A stretch of DNA of 64,000 bases from Trichomonas vaginalis G3 (Eukaryota > Parabasalia > Trichomonadida > Trichomonadidae), in the NCBI RefSeq assembly GCF_026262505.1, contig NC_067206.1:8088879-8152878 (forward strand), in the 5' to 3' direction. The position numbers and the translations under genes were made by a program. The notes beneath the pieces were generated by a model, which ran no database searches, was not told where the DNA came from, and saw only the letters and a list, made by a program, of their open reading frames with translations. Positions 1 through 9,231 of the stretch are shown here, in pieces; positions within the stretch are counted from its first letter, which is position 1; each line of letters begins with the position of its first letter.

Positions 1-90
1 TAAAAAAAAATCTTAATCTTAGATTAATAGGTGAAGATATTTTTAAGGGTGACAAAAATATTGGGAGTGAATAAAGCTAATATATTGTTT

Positions 91-1059
91 CTAGTTGCAA
101 TTGTTTCTGAATAAATTCTCATTATTATACAAATTAGCATCTAAGATTGGGTCATGCATCTTTGTTTTTTGCTTGAAAAATGTAACAAGAGAATGGCTTC
201 TATTTTTTCTTCTTTGTTGCATTTTCCTGTTATTAACTTGCAATTTTTCACGCCATTCTCTGATCTTGTTAATGAGCCATGGCTGATTGATGATTTGATC
301 AAGTCTGAATCTGTTCTTGAAGAACTTTTCTAACATACCTCTGATCAGGCTTTCTAATTCAGGAGAGATTGTGTCTGGGATTTCAACTTCTTGGTTCAAG
401 ATGTTGAACATATGTATTTGAACCTCTTCGTCTTCGAAAGGAATGTGTCCGCAGACAATTGCATATAAGACAATTCCACAACTCCAAATGTCATGCGAAG
501 TTGTGTACTTCTTTCCTAATACAATTTCTGGTGAAGCGTATGAAAGACTTCCACATCTTTCGGAGACATCTTTGCTGTTGGACCGGCAACTCAATCCAAA
601 GTCGATTATTTTAACGAGTTTATTGTGGGTAATCATAATATTTTCGGCTTTGAGATCTCTGTGGATTAAATTATGCTTCGAATGTAGATATTCAAGTGCA
701 ATGATGATCTGGGCAAAAATATTTGCAGCTTCGGATTCGGTATACAAACCATTTGTATTGACATCATCAATTAAAGAACATCCATCAACGTACTCCATTA
801 TAAGATAGAAATTCTCCGGAGTCTCAATGACATCATAAAGTTGAACTATAAAAGGATGGCGAAGTACTTTATGAATCTCAATTTCATTTTTAATTCTTTT
901 GGTTTGGTCGGTTCTATCTTCAGGATTTATTTTTGGAATGACTTTAACTGCACATTTCTCTAAAGTCCTTGTATCTACTGCTAGATAAACTTTTGCAAAT
1001 GCCCCAAGGCCAATGAGATGCAAAGGTTTATATTGTCGTGCAACTCTATCTTCATACAT
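91..1059 (-). CDS. CAMK-like serine/threonine protein kinase
   Basis: A 322-residue protein kinase that should phosphorylate Ser/Thr on unknown substrates in the cytoplasm. The glycine loop GLGAFAKV is at residues 17-24, with Ala in place of the third Gly. The VAIK-type lysine is K39 (CAVKV), the catalytic loop HRDLKAEN is at 133-140, DFG at 153-155 and the SPE activation-segment end at 176-178. LKAEN and the domain layout are typical of the CAMK/AMPK-like group. After the kinase fold there is only a short basic tail, with no recognisable regulatory domain. The frame is open 33 bases further upstream but holds no ATG there. The ATG at 1059 sits just after an initiator-like TCATT, so I chose it. 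The family is certain; the exact subfamily is not. Confidence 0.93.
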   Translation of the reverse strand: MYEDRVARQYKPLHLIGLGAFAKVYLAVDTRTLEKCAVKVIPKINPEDRTDQTKRIKNEIEIHKVLRHPFIVQLYDVIETPENFYLIMEYVDGCSLIDDVNTNGLYTESEAANIFAQIIIALEYLHSKHNLIHRDLKAENIMITHNKLVKIIDFGLSCRSNSKDVSERCGSLSYASPEIVLGKKYTTSHDIWSCGIVLYAIVCGHIPFEDEEVQIHMFNILNQEVEIPDTISPELESLIRGMLEKFFKNRFRLDQIINQPWLINKIREWREKLQVNNRKMQQRRKNRSHSLVTFFKQKTKMHDPILDANLYNNENLFRNNCN

Positions 1060-1063
1060 TACA

Positions 1064-1068
1064 AATGA
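1064..1068 (-). promoter_or_regulatory. Initiator (Inr) of the kinase gene
   Basis: Read on the minus strand this is TCATT, four bases before the ATG at 1059. It matches the trichomonad initiator TCA(+1)Y(T/A), which normally lies within about 20 bases of the start codon. It supports the chosen start. Confidence 0.6.
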
Positions 1069-1092
1069 TTTTTGAAAAATTTCTAAATTCAA

Positions 1093-2137
1093 TACTCATG
1101 AAAGATTCTCAATTAAAGTGCGTGTTATTCATATGCTAGGATAAAATAGGGCATTAATATTAAATTATTAAATTTTATTTTTTGAATGATTTATATGAAT
1201 GTTCTCTTTCAAATTAGATTTTTGTATCCAATGAAAATTTTAAAGAATTATATTTAAATGTATAGATAAAGGAGTGTACAGGAATTTTGTTATTTTTAAA
1301 CGAATTTGAATTTTATATTTTAGGTTCTGTCAACTGACCTAAGTCGAAAAAGCATACAGGTGTAGAAGGGGTGTACGATGATTCTCTAAATCCTAGCAAT
1401 TAACTCTCAAATTTCAAGTTTGCAGTAAAATTTGTGCCAAAATTTCAAAGTGCCAACCCCAAGATATTTAATTACCAAATGAATTCCTAATGACTAAAGT
1501 TACTACTATCCAATTTGAAGTTTTTGCGTATTGGATTGGATTATCCCTTTACAACGGTGCGTTTCGGAAGTTTATTGACTTTTTATAAGGCTGCCCTATT
1601 AGGTCAGATCTAAATTTCATATAATTATGTTACACAATTGTGAAAATTGAGAAAATTTTTGCGAATGAATGGCATAATACATTCAATAGCATATGTACTA
1701 AGATTTATTATCAGTTCAAGCAATAAATTGCTCTTTTAAATTGAATTTAAAAAAGGACATTCAAAGATAAGGTTTATTATAGATATTAGGAATTTAAAAT
1801 CCAGTGCAAAATGTGATTTTCATTAGAAATCAAATGAAAAAATGAAAAAAAATCATATATTTATATTTGGAATTTTAACGAAATTTTATTAAACTATAAA
1901 TCCATACATATAATTAGATTTATTTTTGTTAAATTTTGGTTTTTATTCATAAAATTTTAAAAATTTAGTTCAATTTTGAATTTTTTTTATTTTTTATTCG
2001 TTTATTTTATTAGTGGTAATTTTAAAAATAAAAATGAAACGCCAAAAAAATTATAGTACAGATTCAGATACCAAATACAATGCTTTTTTAGATCGAATTT
2101 TCTTATTTTTTCCCCGATATTCGTTTTACTAAAAAAG
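1093..2137. other. Intergenic, no gene seen
   Basis: AT-rich DNA upstream of both the kinase and the first Tctex-1 gene. I see no open frame with coding character, no tRNA-like boxes and no obvious repeat. Confidence 0.5.
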
Positions 2138-2162
2138 TGGCGGTTACTTTAATCAGTTCATT
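2138..2162 (+). promoter_or_regulatory. Promoter of the first Tctex-1 gene
   Basis: Contains TGGCGGTT at 2138-2145 and an initiator TCATT at 2158-2162, two bases before the ATG. The other Tctex-1 copy has the same GGCGGTT at a similar distance on its own strand, although the rest of its upstream region is unrelated. Confidence 0.5.
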
Positions 2163-2164
2163 GG

Positions 2165-2494
2165 ATGTCTACTACATTCTCAGACAACAAAGAAAAGATC
2201 GGACAAATCTGCGAGAAAAACGTCATGCATGTTCTTGACGGCAAGGAATATATTGGCACACAGATCAAGAGCTGGAGCGAAGAAATCATCCGCGGCATTC
2301 TCCAAGAGCTTGGCAAGGACGAATTCCAGCCATTCAAATATCTTGCTAACTGCCTTATTCTTTCTCAGAAGAGCAACGGCGTTCACACCGTTACTATGTC
2401 TCTTTGGGATCCACAGAATGATGGCAGCCAGACATACCAATACTCCGGCAAGGGTCTCCAATGCATTGTTACTGTTTGGGGCCTTAAGTACTAA
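2165..2494 (+). CDS. Tctex-1/DYNLT-type dynein light chain
   Basis: A 109-residue protein with the size and pattern of Tctex-1 (DYNLT) light chains. These dimerise and bind the dynein intermediate chain and cargo in cytoplasmic or flagellar dynein. Visible hallmarks are an N-terminal helical half (the EKNVMHVLDGKEY region), then a beta-rich half with FKYLANCLILSQKSNG and the C-terminal GLQCIVTVWGLKY strand. Length is normal for the family and no part is missing. Its partner at 2833-3162 on the other strand differs by two codons (Thr3/Ala, Met21/Lys), so the pair forms an inverted duplication. The start is supported by an initiator two bases upstream. Trichomonads have flagella, which fits an axonemal role, but a cytoplasmic one is equally possible. 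Confidence 0.88.
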   Translation: MSTTFSDNKEKIGQICEKNVMHVLDGKEYIGTQIKSWSEEIIRGILQELGKDEFQPFKYLANCLILSQKSNGVHTVTMSLWDPQNDGSQTYQYSGKGLQCIVTVWGLKY

Positions 2495-2832
2495 ATTCAT
2501 TTATTCACTACAAACTTCAAAATCAACTTTTTAAAATACAAGGGAAATTGTCGATAAAAATTTTGCAAGATTCAATCGAAGTTAAAGGCTGATAATGAAT
2601 GAAATATTTTTGCAAAACTAAGAAGATCGACCATTTTTCGAAATTATTTTTTTTTATTGCTTTTTTCGATTTTTATTTTAATGAGCTGGCTTGAAGTATT
2701 TGAACTGTGTTTGCATTGTGGATATTGATTAAAAACAGCTATGGAAAAATGAGGAAATGTATGGTTTACTTTTTAGTATTAGAATATAACGTTTAGAATT
2801 TTAAGGGACAAGAATGTTTCTAAGAAAAAGTC
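2495..2832. other. Spacer between convergent Tctex-1 genes
   Basis: 338 bases between the two stop codons. The sequence beyond each stop is unrelated to the other, so the duplication ends at the coding regions. I see no gene here. Confidence 0.5.
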
Positions 2833-3162
2833 TTAGTACTTAAGGCCCCAAACAGTAACAATGCATTGGAGACCCTTGCCGGAGTATTGGTATGTCTGGC
2901 TGCCATCATTCTGTGGATCCCAAAGAGACATAGTAACGGTGTGAACGCCGTTGCTCTTCTGAGAAAGAATAAGGCAGTTAGCAAGATATTTGAATGGCTG
3001 GAATTCGTCCTTGCCAAGCTCTTGGAGAATGCCGCGGATGATTTCTTCGCTCCAGCTCTTGATCTGTGTGCCAATATATTCCTTGCCGTCAAGAACATGC
3101 TTGACGTTTTTCTCGCAAATTTGTCCGATCTTTTCTTTGTTGTCTGAGAATGTAGCAGACAT
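2833..3162 (-). CDS. Tctex-1/DYNLT-type dynein light chain, second copy
   Basis: A 109-residue Tctex-1-like light chain, almost identical to the copy at 2165-2494 and convergent with it. Only about two nucleotide differences are visible across 330 bases, both amino-acid changing. The 5' and 3' flanks do not align, apart from a shared GGCGGTT about 20-25 bases before each ATG. Here the bases before the ATG read GCATT rather than a canonical TCATT initiator, so expression may differ from its twin. The ORF is full length with no lesion. Function is as for its twin: a dimeric dynein light chain linking motor and cargo, or part of an axonemal dynein. Confidence 0.87.
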   Translation of the reverse strand: MSATFSDNKEKIGQICEKNVKHVLDGKEYIGTQIKSWSEEIIRGILQELGKDEFQPFKYLANCLILSQKSNGVHTVTMSLWDPQNDGSQTYQYSGKGLQCIVTVWGLKY

Positions 3163-3622
3163 TAGTTAATGCGTTTAAAAAACCGCCAACTTCCATTTTG
3201 AAAAAGATTCCATCAATTTTTATTATTGGGAATTTTTCTCTTGAAATAGATCAGAAAGATACTTTTTTGGATTAAAAATATGAATTCCCACTTAATATTG
3301 GATGTTATACTATTAATTATGCTTGAAATACTCGAATTTTATTTTTTTGAGATATAAATGACAGATATTTCTATTAATTATGGATAATCTTAAACAATTT
3401 TTATTAATGCCTAGGTGGAGTATTATCTACCAGTGAACTACTATTACAATCGTGGCAACTTTTGAATCTCATAGACTTATCATTAACAGTCTGATATTGT
3501 AATTAATAAATAAATTTACTTTGAATGCGGCAACACTTTTGCAAATTGGCATGGGAACTAAAGGAACCCTATTTTGAAATTTGATATAATTGAATCTCGC
3601 ATCTAAAATCAATTTGGCACAA
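3163..3622. other. Intergenic host DNA left of Maverick 1
   Basis: AT-rich flank between the Tctex-1 gene and the Maverick insertion. Apart from GGCGGTT on the minus strand (3181-3188), part of the Tctex-1 promoter, I see no gene or repeat. Confidence 0.5.
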
Positions 3623-3628
3623 AATTTA
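3623..3628. repeat. Target-site duplication, left, of Maverick 1
   Basis: AATTTA directly before the A-run that begins the element. The same six bases follow the right end at 27457-27462. Six-base duplications are the known hallmark of Maverick/Polinton integration. Confidence 0.85.
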
Positions 3629-3698
3629 AAAAAAAAAAAAAAGGTAGTGGGGCTTCCAGGGGCTGCGCCCCTTCTAGCCCTGAAGATGTTTAGTATAA
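3629..3698 (+). repeat. Left terminal inverted repeat of M1
   Basis: Starts with 14 A, then GGTAGTGGGGC, a GC-rich hairpin (GGGGC-TGC-GCCCC at 3659-3671) and a conserved stretch ending TTTAGTATAA. It matches 27389-27456 in inverted orientation except within the hairpin arms. Confidence 0.9.
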
Positions 3699-3802
3699 CT
3701 TTGTCCGGACAAGCAAGGGTCTATCGTCGCTACAGGAAAAGTTACAGGCGTTCTAAGGAAGTATACTTTGAGAAGCCTTTTCCCCCTTATAGAATGAGAT
3801 AG
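3686..3802 (+). CDS. Possible 38-residue basic Arg/Tyr-rich peptide
   Basis: A short frame opening inside the left inverted repeat (MFSITLSG) and continuing into RVYRRYRKSYRRSKE, then FEKPFPPYRMR. The Arg/Tyr-rich run resembles small DNA-condensing virion peptides in composition, but there is no family match I can name. The first residues are also open in the right inverted repeat, which diverges afterwards. It could be chance coding within the terminal repeat. Confidence 0.25.
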   Translation: MFSITLSGQARVYRRYRKSYRRSKEVYFEKPFPPYRMR

Positions 3803-3811
3803 GACGGTTAT

Positions 3812-3829
3812 TTTACAAAACCGACAACA
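3812..3829 (+). promoter_or_regulatory. Conserved subterminal motif of Mavericks
   Basis: TTTACAAAACCGACAACA lies about 185 bases inside the left end. Close relatives occur near the left ends of M2 (34333 and 34393) and M3 (48253 and 48316). A terminal-protein or integrase binding role is a guess. Confidence 0.4.
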
Positions 3830-3910
3830 CTTTGACCGAGTAGTTTTTTGTGCTGAACAAAAAGTGTCATATAAACATCTGTCAAAAACCGCTTTTTAAC
3901 TTCACTTAAA

Positions 3911-4447
3911 ATGCCACGTAAGCTACGTAAGAATATACGTAAGAGGAAGAGAGCATTGAAACATCCAATAGTAAAACTGACACCACAACAACAGTTGCAA
4001 CAACAAATGCTGAATGACCCCACTATGTTGCAACAAATGTCAAGCAACCCTATGCTTTTAAACCGAGTTTTTGGTGCACAGAGTGGAGGTTTAAGAGCGG
4101 CACTTTTAGCGAAAATGGCAGGCTATGGTGGAGCTGCAGACGGAACAGCCTATAACCCTCAAAGTCAAATGAATTTGAGTTCACTCAAAAATCAAATATC
4201 AGATGTCAAAAAGTCAAACATAGACATACAGAAGCAAATAGGTGAAAACGAAAAGAAACTAGAATATGACAGACACACAAAGAAACTCAATGAGTTAAAC
4301 GTAGAGAAAAAGAAGAAAGAAGAACAACTGAACGAACTAAGTACAGAGGAATATGCGAAAAAAGTGTCAGAAAAAGCAGCAGAAGTAGCAAAAATGGAAC
4401 AAGATGTTATAAATTTGAAAACCATACTACTCAATATAAAGTACTGA
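3911..4447 (+). CDS. N-terminal part of a large coiled-coil Maverick protein (frameshifted)
   Basis: 178 residues that start with a very basic segment (PRKLRKNIRKRKRALK), then a Gln-rich part, a Gly/Ala-rich part and a long Lys/Glu coiled coil. The coiled-coil pattern continues without a break in another frame just before the next gene at 4486. The two pieces were therefore probably one gene of about 1,100 residues, broken by a single-base indel near 4412-4420. I do not recognise a family. The position next to the capsid gene and the basic N-terminus suggest an internal virion or DNA-binding role, which is inference. Confidence 0.65.
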   Translation: MPRKLRKNIRKRKRALKHPIVKLTPQQQLQQQMLNDPTMLQQMSSNPMLLNRVFGAQSGGLRAALLAKMAGYGGAADGTAYNPQSQMNLSSLKNQISDVKKSNIDIQKQIGENEKKLEYDRHTKKLNELNVEKKKKEEQLNELSTEEYAKKVSEKAAEVAKMEQDVINLKTILLNIKY

Positions 4448-4485
4448 AAGATGAAGAAATAAAACAAAAAGCCCTGAAGACATAT

Positions 4486-7260
4486 ATGGATAGCGATGAG
4501 TATAAAAAAGAAGTTGAAGCAAATGTAAAGGCAGAAAAACTTTTACAGTTGCAAAACCAAACCGTACAGTATGAAAACTTAGCACAAGAAAGTAAAAATA
4601 ACGACGCAGCCATGCAAAAGGCAATGAAAAGCGCAGAATATATAAAAGCTAATAATGACTGGTTAGATGCCCAAGCCAACGCCAAAGCAGCCCAACTTAT
4701 AGGGTCAATAAGGACAAAAATACAAGCGAATGAAGACAGTTCAAATGAAGCTTTAATGAATGCTGACTTTAAGAACGCCTTCGAAGCTCTTCATAGTAAG
4801 GTGAAACTAGTGAACGACTTCTCATCTGGAAAGAAACTGAAGTCTGAAGGTTTCGACAAAGAGTTAAGAGAAGTAGCACAAAATATGACGAAAATAACAG
4901 ATGCAGCAACGAGACAGGCAGTTCAAAGTGCCTATGACGCCGTTAGAGCAACTGTTGTGGAAAGTCAAGAAAAAGAGTTACAACAGACCAAAACAGACCT
5001 AGTAAATGCTTTCTTAAAAACGAAAAGTCAGGTAGGACACTATGCTGCAGATGGAACATATGTGCCAGCTGGTGGAACTTATATACCAGCTGGTGGAACT
5101 TATATACTAGCTAGTGGAACCTATATACCACCAAACCCTCCAAGAGAAGCACCTGCACCAGGACTACCTAAAACATTTACATCGTCACATGGACACAGAC
5201 ACAGGCATGCACCAAAACCAGCACAACAACCACCTCCACAACCAGCACAGCAACCAACAGTTCAAAACCCTGCACAACAACCACCTCCACAACCAGCACA
5301 GCAACAACAACCAGCACAGCAACAACAACAAACAGAGCAAGGACATAAAAGAAGTAGAGAACAAGGAAACCAAGATTTCTTAAAAATGCTTAAGGAAGAC
5401 TATGGTTACCCAGATACTCTTGACTTTAGTGACAGATATAAAGAAGCTATTAGAAAGTTCAAGGAAGGAAATACTGACCCGAACCTATTTAGCTTTATGG
5501 CTCAGCACCAAATGGGATATAATTTCAAACCTGGAAAATACAAGCTCGCTAAGGGATATGATTTAATAGCATATCATCCAAATGACATGACTGAATTTAC
5601 TCCGAGATATTTGGTGTCAGAGCTAAATGACAATTCAACTCTCTTCATGAAACGCGTAAAAAATAGAGACGGAACGAAAGAAGAAAGGTTTATGAGTCCG
5701 GATGACTTAGATAGGGAACTTGTTAAAAACGGTCTCGGAATATATGAAATGCCAGCAGATGAGGTACAAGAAACTCCACAGGAAGAAGTTCAGATACAAC
5801 CAGACATGGAAGAAATAGTTCAGCAACAACAGCTAGAAGAGCCTGAAGGAAACGAACAAGTCCCTCCTTTGGAAACTAACTTCACAGAACTAGATGAAGA
5901 TTTGGAACAGCCGAAAAATCTTGACCCTCAACAAGAGTATGAGGTGAATATGGAATCTTTCCAAGAGTCTAAGAAAAATTCGGCTGACAGAGTAGAAGAA
6001 TATCGAAAAATGTTCACCGACATACAAAAGACTCCAACATCAGATGAAAATATTCAGCATAGAATGGAAGTACTGAAAGAAAATGTACACAAATACAACA
6101 ACCCTTTTTACTTACGACCATATAACGTTCAATCTTTGGCTGAACTCGGTGAAAATAAAAGGTTAAATTTCAACAAAACATATAGAAATGAAACATTGTT
6201 TAAAGTTCATTCAGAACCTAACCAATATGGAAACAAACCTACTTTTGTTTCTGCAGACTATGGAACTACAATGAGATGGGGTCATAAAGCTAACCCGGAT
6301 AGGTGGTTCATAAACTTACAACCACAATTCCAAGAAGTTGTAGACGCAATGGAAGTGAATGGTGAACCAGATATAGCTGGTATTTTCAGCGCGGCTTTAA
6401 TGCCATTGAAAGATATGAAAGATGCAGATATTTTGGACCAGTATGAAATGAACATGGCTGATGGAAATATAACACCTGACGTTCTAGAACATTTATCTCA
6501 AAGAACTACACAGAACCATAAAGATGGTATATTTGGTGAAGAGTTTAGAAAGAAAGTTAGGGAGACAGAAGGAAGAGAACCTATTGTACATGACCTTGCA
6601 AACGAAAGTTTACAAAATGTCATAAAAACTTACTTTGCAGACAATGAACCGAGAAGGGATGAATATTTAAGAAAACTCAAATGGACAGTACCAAATGAAA
6701 TGTTAGTATTGAAAAACATGTTCCTTGACAAAATAAAACCAACTACAGAAATAAATGACGCAAGACTGAAACATTGGGTAAAAGCTTTCCCATTCACAAA
6801 AGATATTGTTGGTAACATGGAAAGAAAACCAGAATGGCTACAAAAACATATATTTGGAAACGAGCTTATTCCATATGGACAAGCTCTGTTTGAAGAGCTT
6901 GAACCGGAAACTCAGGAAAGAGTCATGCAAACAATACGCGAAGACTCAAATACAAACTATGACAAAATCTTTCTAGGATATAGGTTACCTGAGATGGGCG
7001 ACCAGAGCCCAAAGGCAAAAAGGACATGGGAAATTTACAACATACTAGGTGAACATGAGGCAAAGATGCAACAACTTGAAGCAGAGGGCAAGTTACCAAA
7101 AGCGACACCAAAGAAGAAGAGAAGAGTAGAACAAAGTGAAAGTAGTGAAGAAGTAACTTCATCTAGTGAAAGTAGTGGCAATGAAGGAAAAAGAAGAGTT
7201 AAAAACTCAGCCAGGAAGAAAGTAAAGCTTGGTCCACGTGGGTTCTATTATGACACATAA
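4486..7260 (+). CDS. Large Maverick protein of unknown function (924 residues from first ATG)
   Basis: Residues 1-190 are Ala/Lys/Glu-rich coiled coil. Residues of about 195-217 hold imperfect GGTYIPA repeats, and about 240-285 is a Pro/Gln-rich linker. A globular middle and C-terminal part follows, and the C-terminus has acidic Ser clusters and basic stretches resembling nuclear localisation signals (PKKKRRVE, ARKKVKLG). The first 13 residues overlap a region where the upstream 178-residue ORF continues in another frame, so the true gene starts at 3911. It ends 32 bases before the capsid gene, as part of a left-end virion cluster. I find no catalytic motif. A capsid-associated or scaffold protein is possible; some other role cannot be excluded. 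Confidence 0.8.
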   Translation: MDSDEYKKEVEANVKAEKLLQLQNQTVQYENLAQESKNNDAAMQKAMKSAEYIKANNDWLDAQANAKAAQLIGSIRTKIQANEDSSNEALMNADFKNAFEALHSKVKLVNDFSSGKKLKSEGFDKELREVAQNMTKITDAATRQAVQSAYDAVRATVVESQEKELQQTKTDLVNAFLKTKSQVGHYAADGTYVPAGGTYIPAGGTYILASGTYIPPNPPREAPAPGLPKTFTSSHGHRHRHAPKPAQQPPPQPAQQPTVQNPAQQPPPQPAQQQQPAQQQQQTEQGHKRSREQGNQDFLKMLKEDYGYPDTLDFSDRYKEAIRKFKEGNTDPNLFSFMAQHQMGYNFKPGKYKLAKGYDLIAYHPNDMTEFTPRYLVSELNDNSTLFMKRVKNRDGTKEERFMSPDDLDRELVKNGLGIYEMPADEVQETPQEEVQIQPDMEEIVQQQQLEEPEGNEQVPPLETNFTELDEDLEQPKNLDPQQEYEVNMESFQESKKNSADRVEEYRKMFTDIQKTPTSDENIQHRMEVLKENVHKYNNPFYLRPYNVQSLAELGENKRLNFNKTYRNETLFKVHSEPNQYGNKPTFVSADYGTTMRWGHKANPDRWFINLQPQFQEVVDAMEVNGEPDIAGIFSAALMPLKDMKDADILDQYEMNMADGNITPDVLEHLSQRTTQNHKDGIFGEEFRKKVRETEGREPIVHDLANESLQNVIKTYFADNEPRRDEYLRKLKWTVPNEMLVLKNMFLDKIKPTTEINDARLKHWVKAFPFTKDIVGNMERKPEWLQKHIFGNELIPYGQALFEELEPETQERVMQTIREDSNTNYDKIFLGYRLPEMGDQSPKAKRTWEIYNILGEHEAKMQQLEAEGKLPKATPKKKRRVEQSESSEEVTSSSESSGNEGKRRVKNSARKKVKLGPRGFYYDT

Positions 7261-7292
7261 ATCCAACTATTCTATATTTTTACCCATATGAA

Positions 7293-8900
7293 ATGTACGC
7301 CGCTCAGAATATAACGCCAACAGTTTTGGATGCCATGAATGGAAATGTTTCCGAATGGTATAACGAATGCGACAATGCCATTAGAAGGTCAGAAATAGTT
7401 CCTGGAACTTACGAATATACAACTGCTGTTTCTTATGGAAATGTAGGTGAGTTTGGAGAAGGTTCTTCAACAACAGTAGATATTGCATGCGACAGGTTTC
7501 ACATTATTTCTATTGACAACTCATTCTTATACGTGGAACAAGACATTGAAATAAAACCTTCTGCCAAGTTGTCTGACAAGAAAGGTTGCAATGGAATTTT
7601 CTATGTCGGATACCAATATGCTCCAGAAGTTTTCATGGGATATAAGATATATTCTAACTCTGACTTAGTTCAAACAGTAACATGGGCAAACTATGAATGG
7701 TTCGCTTTGAGAAACTCAGTACAACCACAAGCTAGAGAACAAACAGACCAATATGCAACTATTGAGAAAATAAGAAGACTTGACCCTAACGTTCCAGGAG
7801 TTTATGTTAACCTTTCTGGTTCAGATGGAAATGCTGTCACTAAAGTAAAACTGAAACTTAGAGTTCCTTTGTCATCTTTCCTCATCTTCAGGTTTTTAAG
7901 ATACTTGCCAAACTGGGCAGGAAAAATTTCTATTGAACTTACTCCAAGCAAAAATAACTTAGTCATTGCACCAACACAAGACCCATTCACTCTTACAGAA
8001 GTAGTGGGAACAAATAAAACGTCATTCGCCGACTTTTGCAAAGACAAAGTTGACTTAGACTTTGGTTTCTCAAACCTCAACACTGAAGTAAACTATTATT
8101 TCAATGCTGCTGGAACTGCTTGGGACCCAGTTAAGTTCACATGCGAAAAATTTGAATGCAAGAGAATAGAAAGCAGACTTGCAGTCTATATGTTGGACCC
8201 AGATATTTCAAATGCTTTAGCTGCCAAATATATTGCAGTTCCACTTATGTTCCCTATACACCAAATATCTGTCAAAGACTTTGCAGGTGAAGTTGGAAAC
8301 CAAAGTGCTGACCCAGGTGCAAGAACAGATATTGCTTTAACAACTGCAATGAAACATGCAGATACTATGTTTGTACTGTTCAGACGAACTATAAATGACT
8401 ATTCTTGTTTCTACAACCCCGGTATTAAATATCATATAAACATAGATGGCAAATATTATCCAAGAGAAGAATATTCTACAGTTGAGGATATGAGGTCATA
8501 CAACTTGACATTAGATGCTATGAACTTTAACAACAACTTCACAACAACCATTAACCCTGAAATGCAAAGTTCTATTATGCCATATGTGAAAGTATGGACT
8601 CATACAGGAGGTCAAAAAACTCAATATACAAATGGAGACCGTTCAAACTTTTGGCTTGGCATTCCATTTGCTGACTCAGAAGACTTTATGGGTGGTATTT
8701 CAACTGTTGGTACAGTTCAAATACAATATACTGGTGACAGAGACGGTCCAGATGAATTGAGAGCAAAGAAGTTTACAAAACCAATAGCACTTTTCACGGA
8801 AGATGCTCTTTTGAAGATTCGTTCGATGAAACCTGCTGGGGCTCCTCAGATTGGCATAACGACAGCTTCCATCGAGCAGATTTTGGCAGCAGGTCAGTAA
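7293..8900 (+). CDS. Putative double-jelly-roll major capsid protein
   Basis: 535 residues, rich in beta-strand patterns, with no signal peptide or membrane segment. Length fits the major capsid proteins known from Polintons (about 450-650 residues). It starts MYAAQNITPTVLDAMNG. The C-terminal quarter has the compact block NFWLGIPFADSEDFMGG followed by VGTVQIQYTGD, the kind of closing strands seen in double-jelly-roll capsomers. I assign it by length, strand pattern and position beside a probable internal protein and small virion genes. The frame is intact. The ATG follows TTTTTACCCATATGAA, which matches the virion-class upstream motif of this element. A structure prediction would settle the assignment. 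Confidence 0.7.
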   Translation: MYAAQNITPTVLDAMNGNVSEWYNECDNAIRRSEIVPGTYEYTTAVSYGNVGEFGEGSSTTVDIACDRFHIISIDNSFLYVEQDIEIKPSAKLSDKKGCNGIFYVGYQYAPEVFMGYKIYSNSDLVQTVTWANYEWFALRNSVQPQAREQTDQYATIEKIRRLDPNVPGVYVNLSGSDGNAVTKVKLKLRVPLSSFLIFRFLRYLPNWAGKISIELTPSKNNLVIAPTQDPFTLTEVVGTNKTSFADFCKDKVDLDFGFSNLNTEVNYYFNAAGTAWDPVKFTCEKFECKRIESRLAVYMLDPDISNALAAKYIAVPLMFPIHQISVKDFAGEVGNQSADPGARTDIALTTAMKHADTMFVLFRRTINDYSCFYNPGIKYHINIDGKYYPREEYSTVEDMRSYNLTLDAMNFNNNFTTTINPEMQSSIMPYVKVWTHTGGQKTQYTNGDRSNFWLGIPFADSEDFMGGISTVGTVQIQYTGDRDGPDELRAKKFTKPIALFTEDALLKIRSMKPAGAPQIGITTASIEQILAAGQ

Positions 8901-9213
8901 GTTGTTCTTGAACTGACTTCTCTCCGTCAAATATTGACAGTACGCCAGTTTTGACATAATATTGTATTATAAACTTTCCTTTAGTAATATCTGTAAGTTT
9001 TGAAGTTATATTTTTGTCTGCTTCAAGAACTTTCACCATTTCAGTTATACCAACTTTCTTTGCTTTATGAAAATATTTTGGTTCAGCAAAGACTGCTATT
9101 CTATAACATTTTCCATTGTTTGTGTAAAGAACTATTCTGTCAATGAACTTGTATTGTTTGTGTGTGTAAACTTTGTTTTGCTTCAATTCGAAGAGATACT
9201 CAAATACGTCCAT
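8794..9213 (-). CDS. Small conserved Maverick protein, unknown function
   Basis: 139 residues. The 3' end overlaps the end of the capsid gene by 107 bases on the opposite strand. It is head-to-head with the gene at 9232, with only 18 bases between the start codons. M2 (37495-37887) and M3 (51510-51902) hold a minus-strand gene in the same head-to-head position, but sequence similarity is too weak for me to call them orthologues. I see alternating hydrophobic beta-strand patterns in the first 90 residues and a Ser/Glu-rich tail. No motif is recognised. Confidence 0.7.
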   Translation of the reverse strand: MDVFEYLFELKQNKVYTHKQYKFIDRIVLYTNNGKCYRIAVFAEPKYFHKAKKVGITEMVKVLEADKNITSKLTDITKGKFIIQYYVKTGVLSIFDGEKSVQEQLTDLLPKSARWKLSLCQSEEPQQVSSNESSKEHLP

Positions 9214-9231
9214 ATTTTTATTCTAAGTAAA
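9214..9231. promoter_or_regulatory. Bidirectional virion-class promoter
   Basis: Eighteen bases between divergent start codons, reading ATTTTTATTCTAAGTAAA on the plus strand. The TTTTTA box plus (A/T)AAATG at the start codon recurs before most virion-type genes in all three elements. Confidence 0.5.

Noticed and set aside
443-808. Open frame on the strand opposite the kinase gene
   Set aside because: It is antisense to a clear kinase domain and has no family features of its own.
2229-2534. Long frame overlapping the first Tctex-1 gene, repeated opposite the second
   Set aside because: Both arise from a shifted frame of the same duplicated coding sequence; only the Tctex-1 frame shows family motifs.
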